A stretch of 64,000 nucleotides of DNA, from NCBI RefSeq assembly GCF_004321985.1, contig NZ_SCQN01000014.1:154658-218657 (forward strand). Direction: 5' to 3'. This stretch comes from Castellaniella sp. GTDB taxonomy: Bacteria > Pseudomonadota > Gammaproteobacteria > Burkholderiales > Burkholderiaceae_B. Shown piece by piece: positions 32,577 to 41,835 of this stretch. The stretch's first letter is position 1. Each line of letters opens with the position of its first letter. The position numbers were made by a program, and so were the translations under genes. The notes under the pieces are model-generated. The model was not told where the DNA came from. It searched no databases and was given only the letters and a program-made list of their open reading frames with translations.

Positions 32577-33577
32577 ACGCAACGCATTCGCCGGACCGTG
32601 CGGCGGCGGCCGAACCCGAGATCCTCCTGGCGCAGCCGCGCGGGTTCTGTGCCGGCGTCGACCGCGCGATCAGTATCGTCGAGCGGGCGCTCGAAATCCA
32701 TGGCTCGCCCATCTATGTGCGCCATGAGATTGTCCACAACCGGTATGTGGTGGACGACTTGCGCTCAAAGGGCGCGATTTTCATCGACGAGCTGGCCGAC
32801 GCCCCCTCGGGGGCCATCGTGATCTTTTCCGCGCATGGGGTGTCGCGGGCCGTCCGCGCCGAAGCCGAGCGCCGTGGCCAGCGCATCTTCGATGCAACCT
32901 GCCCGCTGGTGACGAAAGTACACGTCGAAGTCGCGCGCATGCGCAAGGAAGGCCTCGAGGTCATCATGATCGGCCACAGGGGACACCCCGAAGTCGAAGG
33001 CACGCTGGGACAGGCTGATGGCGGCATGTACCTGGTGGAAACCGTGCGCGACGTGGAGGCCCTCCAGGTCAGCGACCCGCATCGGGTGGGCTTCGTGACG
33101 CAAACCACCTTGTCCATCGATGATGCGGCCGAGGTCGCCGACGCGTTGCGCAAGCGCTTTCCCGGCATCGTGGAACCAAAGAAAGGCGATATCTGCTATG
33201 CGACCCAGAACCGCCAGGACGCGGTGCGGATCATGGCGCCGCAGTGCGACCTGGTCATCGTCGTCGGCAGCCAGAACAGCTCCAATTCGAACCGCCTGCG
33301 CGAGGTCGCCGAGCGCAAGGGCGTGAAGGCCTACCTGCTGGACCGGCCCGAGATGATCGATCCGGCCTGGCTGGTCGATGCTCGTCGCGTGGGAGTGACC
33401 GCCGGCGCTTCAGCCCCTGAGGCTTTGGTCCGGCAGGTCCTGGACCGACTCAAGGAACTCGGCGCCCGGTCGGTAAGACCGCTCCAGGGTGTGAAGGAGC
33501 AGGTTTCCTTTCCTCTACCCCGCGAGCTCTCGCGCAAGATTGCCCCTCAGTCCACCGACGCTGCCGATCTCGCCTAG
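32573..33577 (+). CDS. ispH: 4-hydroxy-3-methylbut-2-enyl diphosphate reductase
   Basis: The last enzyme of the MEP isoprenoid pathway, an iron-sulfur protein. In the 334-residue sequence the three cluster cysteines lie in [25 protein letters not shown] and [27 protein letters not shown] and [10 protein letters not shown] form the substrate pocket. GTGAACGCAACG at 32573 is the likely start and overlaps the preceding gene by 4 bases. Confidence 0.97.
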   Translation: MNATHSPDRAAAAEPEILLAQPRGFCAGVDRAISIVERALEIHGSPIYVRHEIVHNRYVVDDLRSKGAIFIDELADAPSGAIVIFSAHGVSRAVRAEAERRGQRIFDATCPLVTKVHVEVARMRKEGLEVIMIGHRGHPEVEGTLGQADGGMYLVETVRDVEALQVSDPHRVGFVTQTTLSIDDAAEVADALRKRFPGIVEPKKGDICYATQNRQDAVRIMAPQCDLVIVVGSQNSSNSNRLREVAERKGVKAYLLDRPEMIDPAWLVDARRVGVTAGASAPEALVRQVLDRLKELGARSVRPLQGVKEQVSFPLPRELSRKIAPQSTDAADLA

Positions 33578-33644
33578 TGCACGGTCTCCTGTCTGATCGG
33601 TGGATCGGGCGGGGCACGGCGTCATGTGGTCACTTGGAGTCATA

Positions 33645-35072
33645 ATGAATCACCGCTTTCTGAAACTTGCCGGCGGCCTGCTGGCGGTCCTGGTTCTTGC
33701 CTATGTGGGTGCGTCATGGTACGCAGGGCGCCTGGCGCAACAGTCGATCGAGGCCTGGGTGAACCAGACCAACCAGAGCATCGCGAGCCAGTGGACGGCC
33801 AAGTCACCCGGTCCGGTGCTGCGGATCCAGTCCTATGAGCGCGGGGTGTTCAGCTCGGCCATCCGGTATGCGCTGGACTATCAGGATGCGCGGGGAACCC
33901 GCCACGAGCTGGGTCTGCAGGATGCCTTGCGGCATGGTCCCTGGCCCTGGGGTGCCTTGCGCAGCGGCAACTGGCGGCCAGTGGCGGCGTACAGCCGTGT
34001 GACGCCAACCCCGGACGGCGACTGGAAGCTGTGGGCGGATGCCATGCCGGCGGGAACGCCGCCCTGGGTGGCGCGCTCGCGCATCGGCTTCGATGGCGGC
34101 GTGACGACCGAAGTCCAGGTGGCGCCGGTCAAGACCGCCGAGGTCGATTTCGGCGGCGGGTCGCTTCGGGTGATCTATGCACCGAATGAACGTCAGACGC
34201 AACTCGCCGGGCGATTCGAGACATTGACCCTGACTGATCCCGGGGTGCAGACGACACTCAGATTCAGCGGGCTGGCCCTGCAGGCGCGCAGCCGTCACAG
34301 CGGTCAATCAGACTATCAGTCGCACCAGGAAATGCGCCTGGAAGGGCTGGCGCTCTCTGTGGCAGACGATCAACCCATCGTCCTGAAGCAACAGGTGCTG
34401 ACCGTGGATGTAGCCCGGACAGGGGATCTGATGGACAGCCTGGCCAGCTTCGAGGCCGCGCATCTGTTGTTCGGGATTCACGACGTGGGCGCGTTGAAGA
34501 CGGCTGCGGCGGCGCAGAATCTCTCGGTGCCGGCCTTGCAGGCGCTGGTGCGTACCCTGGCGTCGATTGACGCGAGGCATGAGCCGGGCAGTGACCTGTC
34601 GGTGCAGGATCGGCAGCAGATCCGTGCAGGCCTGCTGCCGCTCCTGGCTGCTTCGCCGCGCATCGCGCTGAGCAAGCTTCAGTGGGTCAACGCCCAGGGT
34701 ACGACGGAGCTCAGCGGCCAAGCCGATTTCCGCCCGGTGGGAGACGATGCCTCCCAGGACCTGGGGGTTCTGGTGGACCAGGGCATTCGCGGCCTTTCAG
34801 TGCATGCGCAGGTTTCCAAGCCCATGCTGCTCCAGGTGCTGCGCCAGACCCAGTCGGGATCGGACGCCGATGTGGCCCTCGCCCTGGTCAGCATGGTGTT
34901 CGACCAGTATGCGGGGCGCCTGGCGCGGGTTGGGTTGGTCCGGCGATCCGATGAGGGCGTGATTCAGGCCGATCTGGCCTATGCCGACGGGCAGGTGACG
35001 GTCAACGGCGTGAAGATGACCCCCGACGAATTCAGCCAGCGGCTGGCGGCCTTGCAAGGCCGCCTGTTCTAG
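33645..35072 (+). CDS. DUF945 (YdgA-like) membrane-anchored protein
   Basis: A 475-residue protein with an uncleaved N-terminal membrane anchor (LAGGLLAVLVLAYVGASWY) and a large periplasmic part. The segment SPGPVLRIQSYERGVFSSAIRYALDY and the C-terminal PDEFSQRLAALQGRLF are like YdgA/DUF945 proteins. I chose the ATG at 33645, 8 bases after TTGGAG. The function of this family is not defined. Confidence 0.8.
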   Translation: MNHRFLKLAGGLLAVLVLAYVGASWYAGRLAQQSIEAWVNQTNQSIASQWTAKSPGPVLRIQSYERGVFSSAIRYALDYQDARGTRHELGLQDALRHGPWPWGALRSGNWRPVAAYSRVTPTPDGDWKLWADAMPAGTPPWVARSRIGFDGGVTTEVQVAPVKTAEVDFGGGSLRVIYAPNERQTQLAGRFETLTLTDPGVQTTLRFSGLALQARSRHSGQSDYQSHQEMRLEGLALSVADDQPIVLKQQVLTVDVARTGDLMDSLASFEAAHLLFGIHDVGALKTAAAAQNLSVPALQALVRTLASIDARHEPGSDLSVQDRQQIRAGLLPLLAASPRIALSKLQWVNAQGTTELSGQADFRPVGDDASQDLGVLVDQGIRGLSVHAQVSKPMLLQVLRQTQSGSDADVALALVSMVFDQYAGRLARVGLVRRSDEGVIQADLAYADGQVTVNGVKMTPDEFSQRLAALQGRLF

Positions 35073-35093
35073 ATCGGTAGCCCACCCGGCCGG

Positions 35094-35582
35094 CTATCGC
35101 CGGGGGCCGATCCGGCGGATTTTCCGTCCGTCAAATTCCCAGATATCCAGCTTGCCGGGATCGGCGGGGTCCGGCGTTTCCATGCGCAGCAGCCGGCCCT
35201 TGGCGCTCATGCGGATATCGCTGGAGCAGGATCCGAAGGGTTCGGTGATGTGGTAACCCTGTTCGCTGATCACCACCCAATAGAAGCGGATGGGGCAACT
35301 GGTCTGGCCATTGTCCAGGCTCACCAGCGCCATCTGCCGACGGCCTACGACGTACGCATAAGGGATGTTCAGGATACCCTGCATGCGGGGCGTCGTGGGC
35401 GTGTGATTGAAGGTCAGCGTGGCGCTGTACAGGTAGTCGCTGGGGCGTACCGCCAGCGTGCCATACGGCGTTTCCAGAACGGTTCGATGGGGACTTTCGG
35501 GCCATTGCTCTGGGGCGGCGCAGACCGCGGCCGGGGTTGTACCCAGGACAGTCAGGCACAAAAGGCCAATGGAAAACCGCAT
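35094..35582 (-). CDS. Secreted protein of unknown function
   Basis: A 162-residue protein with a cleavable signal peptide (MRFSIGLLCLTVLGTTPAAVCAA). The mature part has three Cys (one in TSCPIRF, one in FGSCSSD), a beta-rich look and a basic end (KIRRIGPRR). It is convergent with the DUF945 gene. I do not recognise a domain. Confidence 0.6.
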   Translation of the reverse strand: MRFSIGLLCLTVLGTTPAAVCAAPEQWPESPHRTVLETPYGTLAVRPSDYLYSATLTFNHTPTTPRMQGILNIPYAYVVGRRQMALVSLDNGQTSCPIRFYWVVISEQGYHITEPFGSCSSDIRMSAKGRLLRMETPDPADPGKLDIWEFDGRKIRRIGPRR

Positions 35583-35597
35583 GATGGAGGCCTGCAC

Positions 35598-35998
35598 GGG
35601 CGTGGTGGGAGTGAAACCGGTTTCGATGCGTCATTACAGGGCATTTCGCGATCACGCGCAATAGCACGAAGGGGGTTGTGATCATCCGATCAGCATCCCC
35701 TTTTGGTCCCAGTTCAGGGAAAGCCATAGCTGACGTTTTCCCTAGGGTGTCCCGCTTTCAAAGCGCCGCGTAAGTTTTGCGTAAGTTTCGAATCCCCTAA
35801 TGACATCACGCAGAAATCCGGGGCTGGCATTGCCTGATTCCCTGGTCTGCCGAAGCAAAGACAAAGCTGTTCAAAGCCATAAAAACAAATCGCGGGTCAG
35901 GCGGGGTTCCGGTGGGATCGGAAACCTGCCCGGAAGCTGAATCGCAGTAATCAGCCGGGACCTAGGTGCCCGGGACACTCAAATCAGGAGACAAACCG
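35598..35998. promoter_or_regulatory. 400-base leader upstream of the Liv operon, with tandem 10-mers
   Basis: No gene is seen here. It contains GCGTAAGTTT twice in tandem (35768-35777 and 35779-35788, 11-base period), which could be an activator site, followed by a run of A-rich sequence around 35860-35895. No clear -35/-10 pair is visible. The last bases, CAGGAGACAAACCG, are the ribosome binding site of the binding-protein gene. Confidence 0.4.
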
Positions 35999-37360
35999 AT
36001 GGATGACAAGAAAACTTTGGGCCAGGCCCTGCAGACTCGCGTCAAACGCCGTTCCGTGCTGAAGGCCGGAGCCGCGGGGGTTGCCGGCAGCATGCTGTTG
36101 CCTGGCGCCGTGCGGGTGGCCATGGCTGAAGACAAAAAGCCTCTGGGCGCCTGGCCAGCCGGCTCCCAGGGCGATTCGGTGTTCGTCGGCCTGACCGTGG
36201 ACTTGACGGGGCCGTATTCGGCCCAGGGCGCCGAGCAGAAAAACGCCTATGAACTCGCGGCCGAAATGATCAATGCCGGCGATCCCCGGATCCAGAAGAT
36301 CTCGCCGCTGCTGAAAAAGGGCGTACTGGGCAAGTCCATCAAGGTCGGTGCAGCCGACTCCGAAACCAAGCCGAATACGGCGGTGCAGGCCGCGACGCGG
36401 TTCATCCACGACAACAAGGCCCTGATGGTGGCCGGCAGCACCAGCAGCGCCGTGGCCATTGCGCTGCAAAAGGTCTGCAATCGTGAGCACACGCCTTATT
36501 TCACGGCGATTTCGGGCTCCACCGAAACCACTGGCGTGGATTGCCAGCGCTACGGTTTCCGTCCCGGCTATTTTGCATACATGTCCTGCAAGGCCATTGC
36601 CCCCGTTGCTGCCAAAGAATTCGGCAAGAACCGCAAGACCGCCTATCTGACGCCGGACTACACCTATGGCCACACGACCACCAAGTCGATGATCGAGTTC
36701 TCCGAAAAAGAGGGCTGGAAGACGGTCACCAATCAGGTCCACCCGCTGGGCGCGAAGGACTACAGCTCGTACCTCATCAACATTGCCAACACGGATGCGG
36801 ACGTCCTGGTGGTGGTGGCCTATGGCGCGGATGCCGCCAATGCCATCAAGCAGGCCAAGCAGTTCGGGCTGCTCGACAAGATGAAGGTCCTGCTGCCCTA
36901 CATGTCGGGCTACCTGGAAAAGGAAATCGGCGCTGAACTGATGCAGGGCGCGCTTGCGGCTAACGGCTTTTGGTGGACCATGCAGGACACCAACCCGGTG
37001 GCCAAGGATTTCGTCGAGGCCTATGACAAGAAATTCGGCGGTAAGCCGCGCGATGCGGCCCTCTACGCCTATCTGGGCATGATCCTGTGGGCTGACGCGG
37101 TGGAGCGCGCCAAGAGCTTCTACCCGCCCGATGTCGTGAAGGCCCTGGAAGCCGGCGTGGTGCGCGACACCCCGGTGGGCAAGATGACCTTCCGTGCCGA
37201 GGACCACCAAGGCGATGCCAGCTTCCCGATCATGCGCGGCAAGAAGCCGGCCGACATGAAGAACCCGGATGACTTCTTCGACGTCATCGAAGTCGTGGGC
37301 GGCAAGAGCGTGATGGCACCAGTCGGCTTGCTCGGCTGCAAACTCGGCGGTTACGTCTAA
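35999..37360 (+). CDS. Branched-chain amino acid-type ABC transporter, binding protein
   Basis: A 453-residue periplasmic binding protein (Peripla_BP_6 type). The N-terminus (VKRRSVLKAGAAGVAGSMLLPGAVRVAMA) has RR followed by a hydrophobic core, resembling a Tat signal. The mature start VFVGLTVDLTGPYSAQGAEQKNAYELAAEMINA is typical of the family. It is first in a four-gene operon with livH, a livM-livG fusion and livF. Ligand could be an amino acid, urea, an amide or an aromatic acid; the sequence does not decide. Confidence 0.88.
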   Translation: MDDKKTLGQALQTRVKRRSVLKAGAAGVAGSMLLPGAVRVAMAEDKKPLGAWPAGSQGDSVFVGLTVDLTGPYSAQGAEQKNAYELAAEMINAGDPRIQKISPLLKKGVLGKSIKVGAADSETKPNTAVQAATRFIHDNKALMVAGSTSSAVAIALQKVCNREHTPYFTAISGSTETTGVDCQRYGFRPGYFAYMSCKAIAPVAAKEFGKNRKTAYLTPDYTYGHTTTKSMIEFSEKEGWKTVTNQVHPLGAKDYSSYLINIANTDADVLVVVAYGADAANAIKQAKQFGLLDKMKVLLPYMSGYLEKEIGAELMQGALAANGFWWTMQDTNPVAKDFVEAYDKKFGGKPRDAALYAYLGMILWADAVERAKSFYPPDVVKALEAGVVRDTPVGKMTFRAEDHQGDASFPIMRGKKPADMKNPDDFFDVIEVVGGKSVMAPVGLLGCKLGGYV

Positions 37361-37368
37361 GTCCTGGG

Positions 37369-37407
37369 CCTGTCCGGGGCCTGCGCTTGTCGCACGCCCC
37401 GGACAGG
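37369..37407 (+). repeat. Intercistronic stem-loop between binding protein and livH
   Basis: CCTGTCCGGGGC (37369-37380) pairs perfectly with GCCCCGGACAGG (37396-37407). There is no T-run. Such hairpins after the first gene often protect the binding-protein mRNA and lower expression of the permease genes; that role is inferred. Confidence 0.7.
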
Positions 37408-37441
37408 CGCGGATTTTCAGGTCTTTGAAGGAGGCAACTCG

Positions 37442-38317
37442 ATGCCGAGCATGTCTTTAGTCTTCTCACAACTGTTCAATGGTCTGTCTGTGGGCTTGCT
37501 GCTCGCGCTCATCAGCACCGGATTGACCATTATCTACGGCACGCTCGGTGTCATCAATTTCGCGCACGGCGCTCTGTTCGTCGTGGGTGCTTACGCTGGC
37601 TACACGACTTATGCGCTGACCGGTTCGTTCGTGCTGGCTGTGGCAGGCGGTGCGGCGGTTGCGCTGGCTATCGGTCTGATCATGGAGCGCGGGCTGATGC
37701 GTCAGTATTACAGCCGCCCCCCAGAGGACCAGATCCTGGTGACCTTCGGCATCGGTATCGTTCTGGTGGAGATCGTGCGGGGCCTGTATGGCGGCGTCAG
37801 CCTGTCGGTGGCCCCTCCGCCCTGGGGCACGGGGATCGCCCGCATCGGCTCCCTGATCTATCCCCTCTATCGCCTGGAGACTCTGGGCATTGCGGCAGTG
37901 ACGCTGCTGCTGTTGTATTTCGTCTTGTATCGGACCAGCCTGGGGCTGATCGTGCGTGCCGGCATCGAAGACTCCCAGATGGTCAATGCGCTCGGCATCA
38001 ACGTGAAGCGCACCTTTCTGGTGGTGTTCGGGATCGGCGCCATGGCGGCCGGTTTTGCGGGGGTGGTGAATGCCCCCATCGTGGCATTGACGCCCGACAT
38101 GGGGTTCCGTTATCTGGTTGATTCCTTTGTGGTGGTGGTGATCGGTGGCGTGGGATCGTTTCCGGGTGCGGTGGTCGGCGGCATCATCGCCGGCGAAATC
38201 CTCAGCCTGACCGCCATGATCAACCCGCAGTATTCGGATGTGATGTTGTTTGCGGCGATGGCGCTGGTGCTGATTTTCCGTCCCCAGGGACTCATGGGCC
38301 AGGAGGGTCGGGAATGA
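37442..38317 (+). CDS. livH: ABC transporter permease, LivH type
   Basis: A 291-residue inner-membrane permease with about eight hydrophobic segments. It opens QLFNGLSVGLLLALISTGLTIIYGTLGVINFAHGALF, the LivH signature, and has the ABC-permease loop GIEDSQMVNALGINVKR. It overlaps the next gene by 4 bases (ATGA). A GAAGGAGG ribosome binding site precedes the start. Confidence 0.93.
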   Translation: MPSMSLVFSQLFNGLSVGLLLALISTGLTIIYGTLGVINFAHGALFVVGAYAGYTTYALTGSFVLAVAGGAAVALAIGLIMERGLMRQYYSRPPEDQILVTFGIGIVLVEIVRGLYGGVSLSVAPPPWGTGIARIGSLIYPLYRLETLGIAAVTLLLLYFVLYRTSLGLIVRAGIEDSQMVNALGINVKRTFLVVFGIGAMAAGFAGVVNAPIVALTPDMGFRYLVDSFVVVVIGGVGSFPGAVVGGIIAGEILSLTAMINPQYSDVMLFAAMALVLIFRPQGLMGQEGRE

Positions 38318-40206
38318 ACACTTATCAGACCACGGCCGTACCGGCGGGTGACGCTGCAACCGCACCCAAACAGGCCGTACATGCACCCCGAGGTGGCATC
38401 ATGCGCAGACAGTTGCCCGAAATGCTGGTGGGGATCGGCCTGCTGGCGGCGCCATTCATATTGCCCGTAGTGGGCATGAGCCCCGATCTGCTCACGCGGA
38501 TCCTGATCTGGGGCCTGTTCGGGCTGGGGTTCGACCTGCTGTTCGGTTATACCGGCCTGCTGTCCTTCGGCCAGGCCGCGTTCTACGGGACGGGCGGCTT
38601 CGTCACGGCCTATCTGCTGACGGATGGCCTGGTGTCCAATCTGCTGCTGGCGCTGTTCATCGGCACCGTCATGGCGGCTGTCGCCGGCCTGGTGATCGGG
38701 TATCTGACTTTGCGGCGCACGGGCATCTATTTCGCCATGAGCACGCTCGCCTTTGGCGAGATGTTCTATTTCCTGGAGAATTCCTCGTTCAAGGAATACA
38801 CCGGCGGCGAAAACGGCATTGCGGGCGTACCGCCGCCGGAGCTTTCCCTGGGGTTCGTGAACATCCACATTTCCAGCGGCTGGCCCATGTACTGGTTCGT
38901 GGCAATCTTTTTCTTCGTGGGCTATTTGATCGCGCGGCGCATCGTGCGCTCGCCCTTCGGGGCCGTGCTCAAGGCGATTCGCGGCAACCCCAAGCGTGCG
39001 ACGGCGCTGGGGCACTCCATCCAGTCCTACAAGCTCACGGTGTTCGTCGTGGCGGCCGCCTATGGCGGGCTGGCGGGCGGCCTGCTGGGCCTGTTCCAGT
39101 CGTACATGCCCCCGGATGCGTTTTCGCTCGACACGTCGGCGCAGCTCGTCATCCAGACGGTCATGGGCGGTGCGGGTACGCTGCTCGGGCCGCTGCTGGG
39201 CGCCACCATCTGGCTCTATCTGTACGAGGGCTTGCAGCAGCTTGGCGACATTGGCGCGTACTGGAAGTTGATCCTGGGGGTCATCTTCGTGATCCTGGTG
39301 ACCGTGTTCCGTCATGGCGTGGCGGGCGGCATCCTCGATTTCGTGCGCCACCGCCGCGCGCGGCCGCTGTCAACCGACGAAGAGGCGAGCGACCGTGTGG
39401 CTGGCACACTGGATATCGTGGCGCCGCTGGCGTCCACGCGGGCCGGCTCGCCCGTGCTGGAGGCTCGGGGGGTGACCAAGCATTACGGGGGCCTGAAGGC
39501 CAATACCGACATCAATTTCACGCTTCGCGAGGGTGAACTGCACGGGGTGATCGGCCCGAACGGCGCCGGCAAATCGACCTTCTTCGCGATGCTGGCGGGT
39601 GAACTGGCCACTACCTCCGGGAAGGTCTTCTTCCGCGGTAAAGAGATCACCGGCATCGGCGTGACCGAGGTCTGCCAGCTTGGGATGAGCAAGAGCTATC
39701 AGATCAACCAGCTCTTCGAGCACTTGACGGTGCGCGAAAACGTCATGATTCCGGTGCTGGCGCGGTTGCGCGGCAAATACCGGAATGACATGCTGCGGGG
39801 CCTGCATTCCGACGAGCTGGATTCCCAGGTGAATGCGGCCATCGGCATGGTCGATCTGACCCGGCAGGCGGACACGCGGGTCTCGGACATGTCCTATGGT
39901 GAAAAGCGTCGCCTCGAAATTGGTCTGGCGCTGGCCACCGGCGCCAACGTACTGCTGTTCGACGAACCCCTGGCGGGCCTCGGGCCCGAAGAACGCGTGC
40001 TGGTCGTGGCGCTGCTGAAGTCCATCCGCGCAGGCCGCAGCATGGTCATCGTCGAACACGACATGGACGCCATGTTCGAGCTGGCCGAGCGTATCACGGT
40101 GCTCTACGAAGGCCGCAAGCTGGCCGAAGGCGCGCCGGACGAGATCCGTCGCAACCCCGAAGTCCAGGCGGCGTACTTGGGAGGGATGGACGATGAGTCT
40201 GCTTGA
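38314..40206 (+). CDS. LivM permease-LivG ATPase fusion
   Basis: A single 630-residue protein. Residues 1-335 are a LivM-type permease with about ten membrane segments (GYTGLLSFGQAAFYGTGGF; RRTGIYFAMSTLAFGEMF). A linker of about 40 residues leads to a LivG ATPase domain with Walker A GPNGAGKST (about 415), signature MSYGEKRRLEIGLAL (about 525) and Walker B LLFDEPLAGLGPEE (about 548). There is no internal stop or start break, so permease and one ATPase are covalently linked. It overlaps livF by 14 bases. Confidence 0.92.
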   Translation: MNTYQTTAVPAGDAATAPKQAVHAPRGGIMRRQLPEMLVGIGLLAAPFILPVVGMSPDLLTRILIWGLFGLGFDLLFGYTGLLSFGQAAFYGTGGFVTAYLLTDGLVSNLLLALFIGTVMAAVAGLVIGYLTLRRTGIYFAMSTLAFGEMFYFLENSSFKEYTGGENGIAGVPPPELSLGFVNIHISSGWPMYWFVAIFFFVGYLIARRIVRSPFGAVLKAIRGNPKRATALGHSIQSYKLTVFVVAAAYGGLAGGLLGLFQSYMPPDAFSLDTSAQLVIQTVMGGAGTLLGPLLGATIWLYLYEGLQQLGDIGAYWKLILGVIFVILVTVFRHGVAGGILDFVRHRRARPLSTDEEASDRVAGTLDIVAPLASTRAGSPVLEARGVTKHYGGLKANTDINFTLREGELHGVIGPNGAGKSTFFAMLAGELATTSGKVFFRGKEITGIGVTEVCQLGMSKSYQINQLFEHLTVRENVMIPVLARLRGKYRNDMLRGLHSDELDSQVNAAIGMVDLTRQADTRVSDMSYGEKRRLEIGLALATGANVLLFDEPLAGLGPEERVLVVALLKSIRAGRSMVIVEHDMDAMFELAERITVLYEGRKLAEGAPDEIRRNPEVQAAYLGGMDDESA

Positions 40207-40897
40207 AATCGATCGAATCAACAGTTTTTATGGCGACTCGCACATCCTGTTCGATGTTTCCATGCGGGTCGAGGAACACGAGGTCGTGGCGCTGCTCGGA
40301 CGCAATGGCGCCGGCAAGAGTACGACGCTGAAATCCCTCATGGGGATGGTCCAGGTCAAATCCGGCACCATCCGCCACCGCGGGGTGGAAATCCAGCACC
40401 TCCCGCCCTATGCGCGGGCGCAGCTCGGGATTCAGCTGGTCCCTGAAGAGCGCCGCGTGTTTGGTTCGATCTCGGTGCAGGAAAACCTCCAGCTCGCTGC
40501 CATGACGGCCCCAAAGCCACGCAGCCTGGATGAAATCTACGCGACGTTCCCACGCCTGGCCGAGCGCAAGCGCAATCGGGGCAAGCAGCTGTCGGGCGGC
40601 GAACAGCAGATGCTGGCCATTGCGCGGGCCATGATCCGCAACGCCGAGATCATCTTCCTGGACGAACCCTTCGAGGGCCTGGCTCCGCTGATCGTGCGCG
40701 ACCTGATCTCGGTGTGCCGCAATCTCGCCGATTCGGGGCACACCATCGTGATTGTGGAGCAGAACGTACGAGCGGCGCTGGCGCTGTCTGACCGCAGCTA
40801 CATCGTCAACAATGGCCATGTGGTCTACGAGGGTACACCGAAGGACCTGCACGAGAACGGCGATATCATCGAGCGGTACCTGGGCGTGAAGGCGTAG
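40193..40897 (+). CDS. livF: ABC transporter ATPase, LivF type
   Basis: The second ATPase of the operon, 234 residues. Walker A is GRNGAGKST (about residue 37), the signature is LSGGEQQMLAIARAM (about 133) and Walker B is IIFLDEPFEGLAP. LVPEERRVFGSISVQENL is typical of LivF. Its start lies inside the end of the fused livM-livG gene, showing tight coupling. Confidence 0.94.
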   Translation: MSLLEIDRINSFYGDSHILFDVSMRVEEHEVVALLGRNGAGKSTTLKSLMGMVQVKSGTIRHRGVEIQHLPPYARAQLGIQLVPEERRVFGSISVQENLQLAAMTAPKPRSLDEIYATFPRLAERKRNRGKQLSGGEQQMLAIARAMIRNAEIIFLDEPFEGLAPLIVRDLISVCRNLADSGHTIVIVEQNVRAALALSDRSYIVNNGHVVYEGTPKDLHENGDIIERYLGVKA

Positions 40898-40999
40898 GCG
40901 ACTGGTGGCGGCATGACGGGGTTCCGGGCGGTGCTGTCCGGGGCGGAAAGGCCGCTGCCTGGTGGTAACCTATAGGCCGTTCAAACTTCATTTCCTGAC

Positions 41000-41647
41000 A
41001 TGCCAGTCCTAACGGGAGCTTCAGCGGATCCGGATACCGATATCCTGCGGTTCGTCGCCTCCAGCCAGCTACCCACGCCGTGGGCGGTTTTCCAGATTCA
41101 TGCTTTTGCCGAAACGGTCAGCGGCAAGGAGCATGTCGCCCTGACATTGGGTGATGTCGGCACAGACGAGCCGGTGCTGGCGCGCATCCATTCCGAATGC
41201 CTGACCGGCGATGCGCTGTTCAGTCAGCGGTGCGACTGCGGGGCCCAGCTCGAGGCCGCGCTGCAGCGCATCGCAACCGAGGGACGCGGCATTTTGCTGT
41301 ATTTGCGCCAGGAAGGACGGGGGATCGGGCTGCTGAACAAGATCCGGGCCTACCACCTGCAAGACGAGGGCGCCGATACCGTGGAGGCGAACGAGCGGTT
41401 GGGGTTTCCGGCTGACCTGCGCCATTACGATATCTGCCGGCCGATGCTGGCGCACTTTGGCATCCGTCGCGTGCGGCTGATGACCAACAATCCGCGCAAG
41501 GAACGGTTCCTGAACGAGATCGGCGTGTCAGTGGTGGAGCATATCCCGTTGCAGGTCAATCGCAATCCGTACAACGAGTTCTACCTGCGCACCAAGGCTC
41601 GCAAGCTGGGGCACGAGTTCAAGGAATACTTCGGCGAAGCCCCCTGA
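41000..41647 (+). CDS. ribA: GTP cyclohydrolase II
   Basis: RibA opens GTP to start riboflavin synthesis. In the 215-residue protein the zinc ligands are in [18 protein letters not shown] (C-x10-C-x-C), the active-site region is [20 protein letters not shown], and MTNNPRK closes the GTP pocket. It stands alone after the Liv operon; the bifunctional ribBA N-terminal domain is absent. Confidence 0.96.
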   Translation: MPVLTGASADPDTDILRFVASSQLPTPWAVFQIHAFAETVSGKEHVALTLGDVGTDEPVLARIHSECLTGDALFSQRCDCGAQLEAALQRIATEGRGILLYLRQEGRGIGLLNKIRAYHLQDEGADTVEANERLGFPADLRHYDICRPMLAHFGIRRVRLMTNNPRKERFLNEIGVSVVEHIPLQVNRNPYNEFYLRTKARKLGHEFKEYFGEAP

Positions 41648-41835
41648 TTTTTGGGGAAACTCCTGATCGACTGTGCTTTGTGCGGCCGACCGGTTTGTTG
41701 CGGGTTGCATACGGAAGGACGCGTGCAGTAGTTTTACCAATAGTCGTGTCCGTAACATCATGATAAAAATGCGGGCATTGACAGGTGCTTTGGTAGGTTT
41801 TCCGTGCAGCCAGATTTGCGTCCGCTATCATCCCG

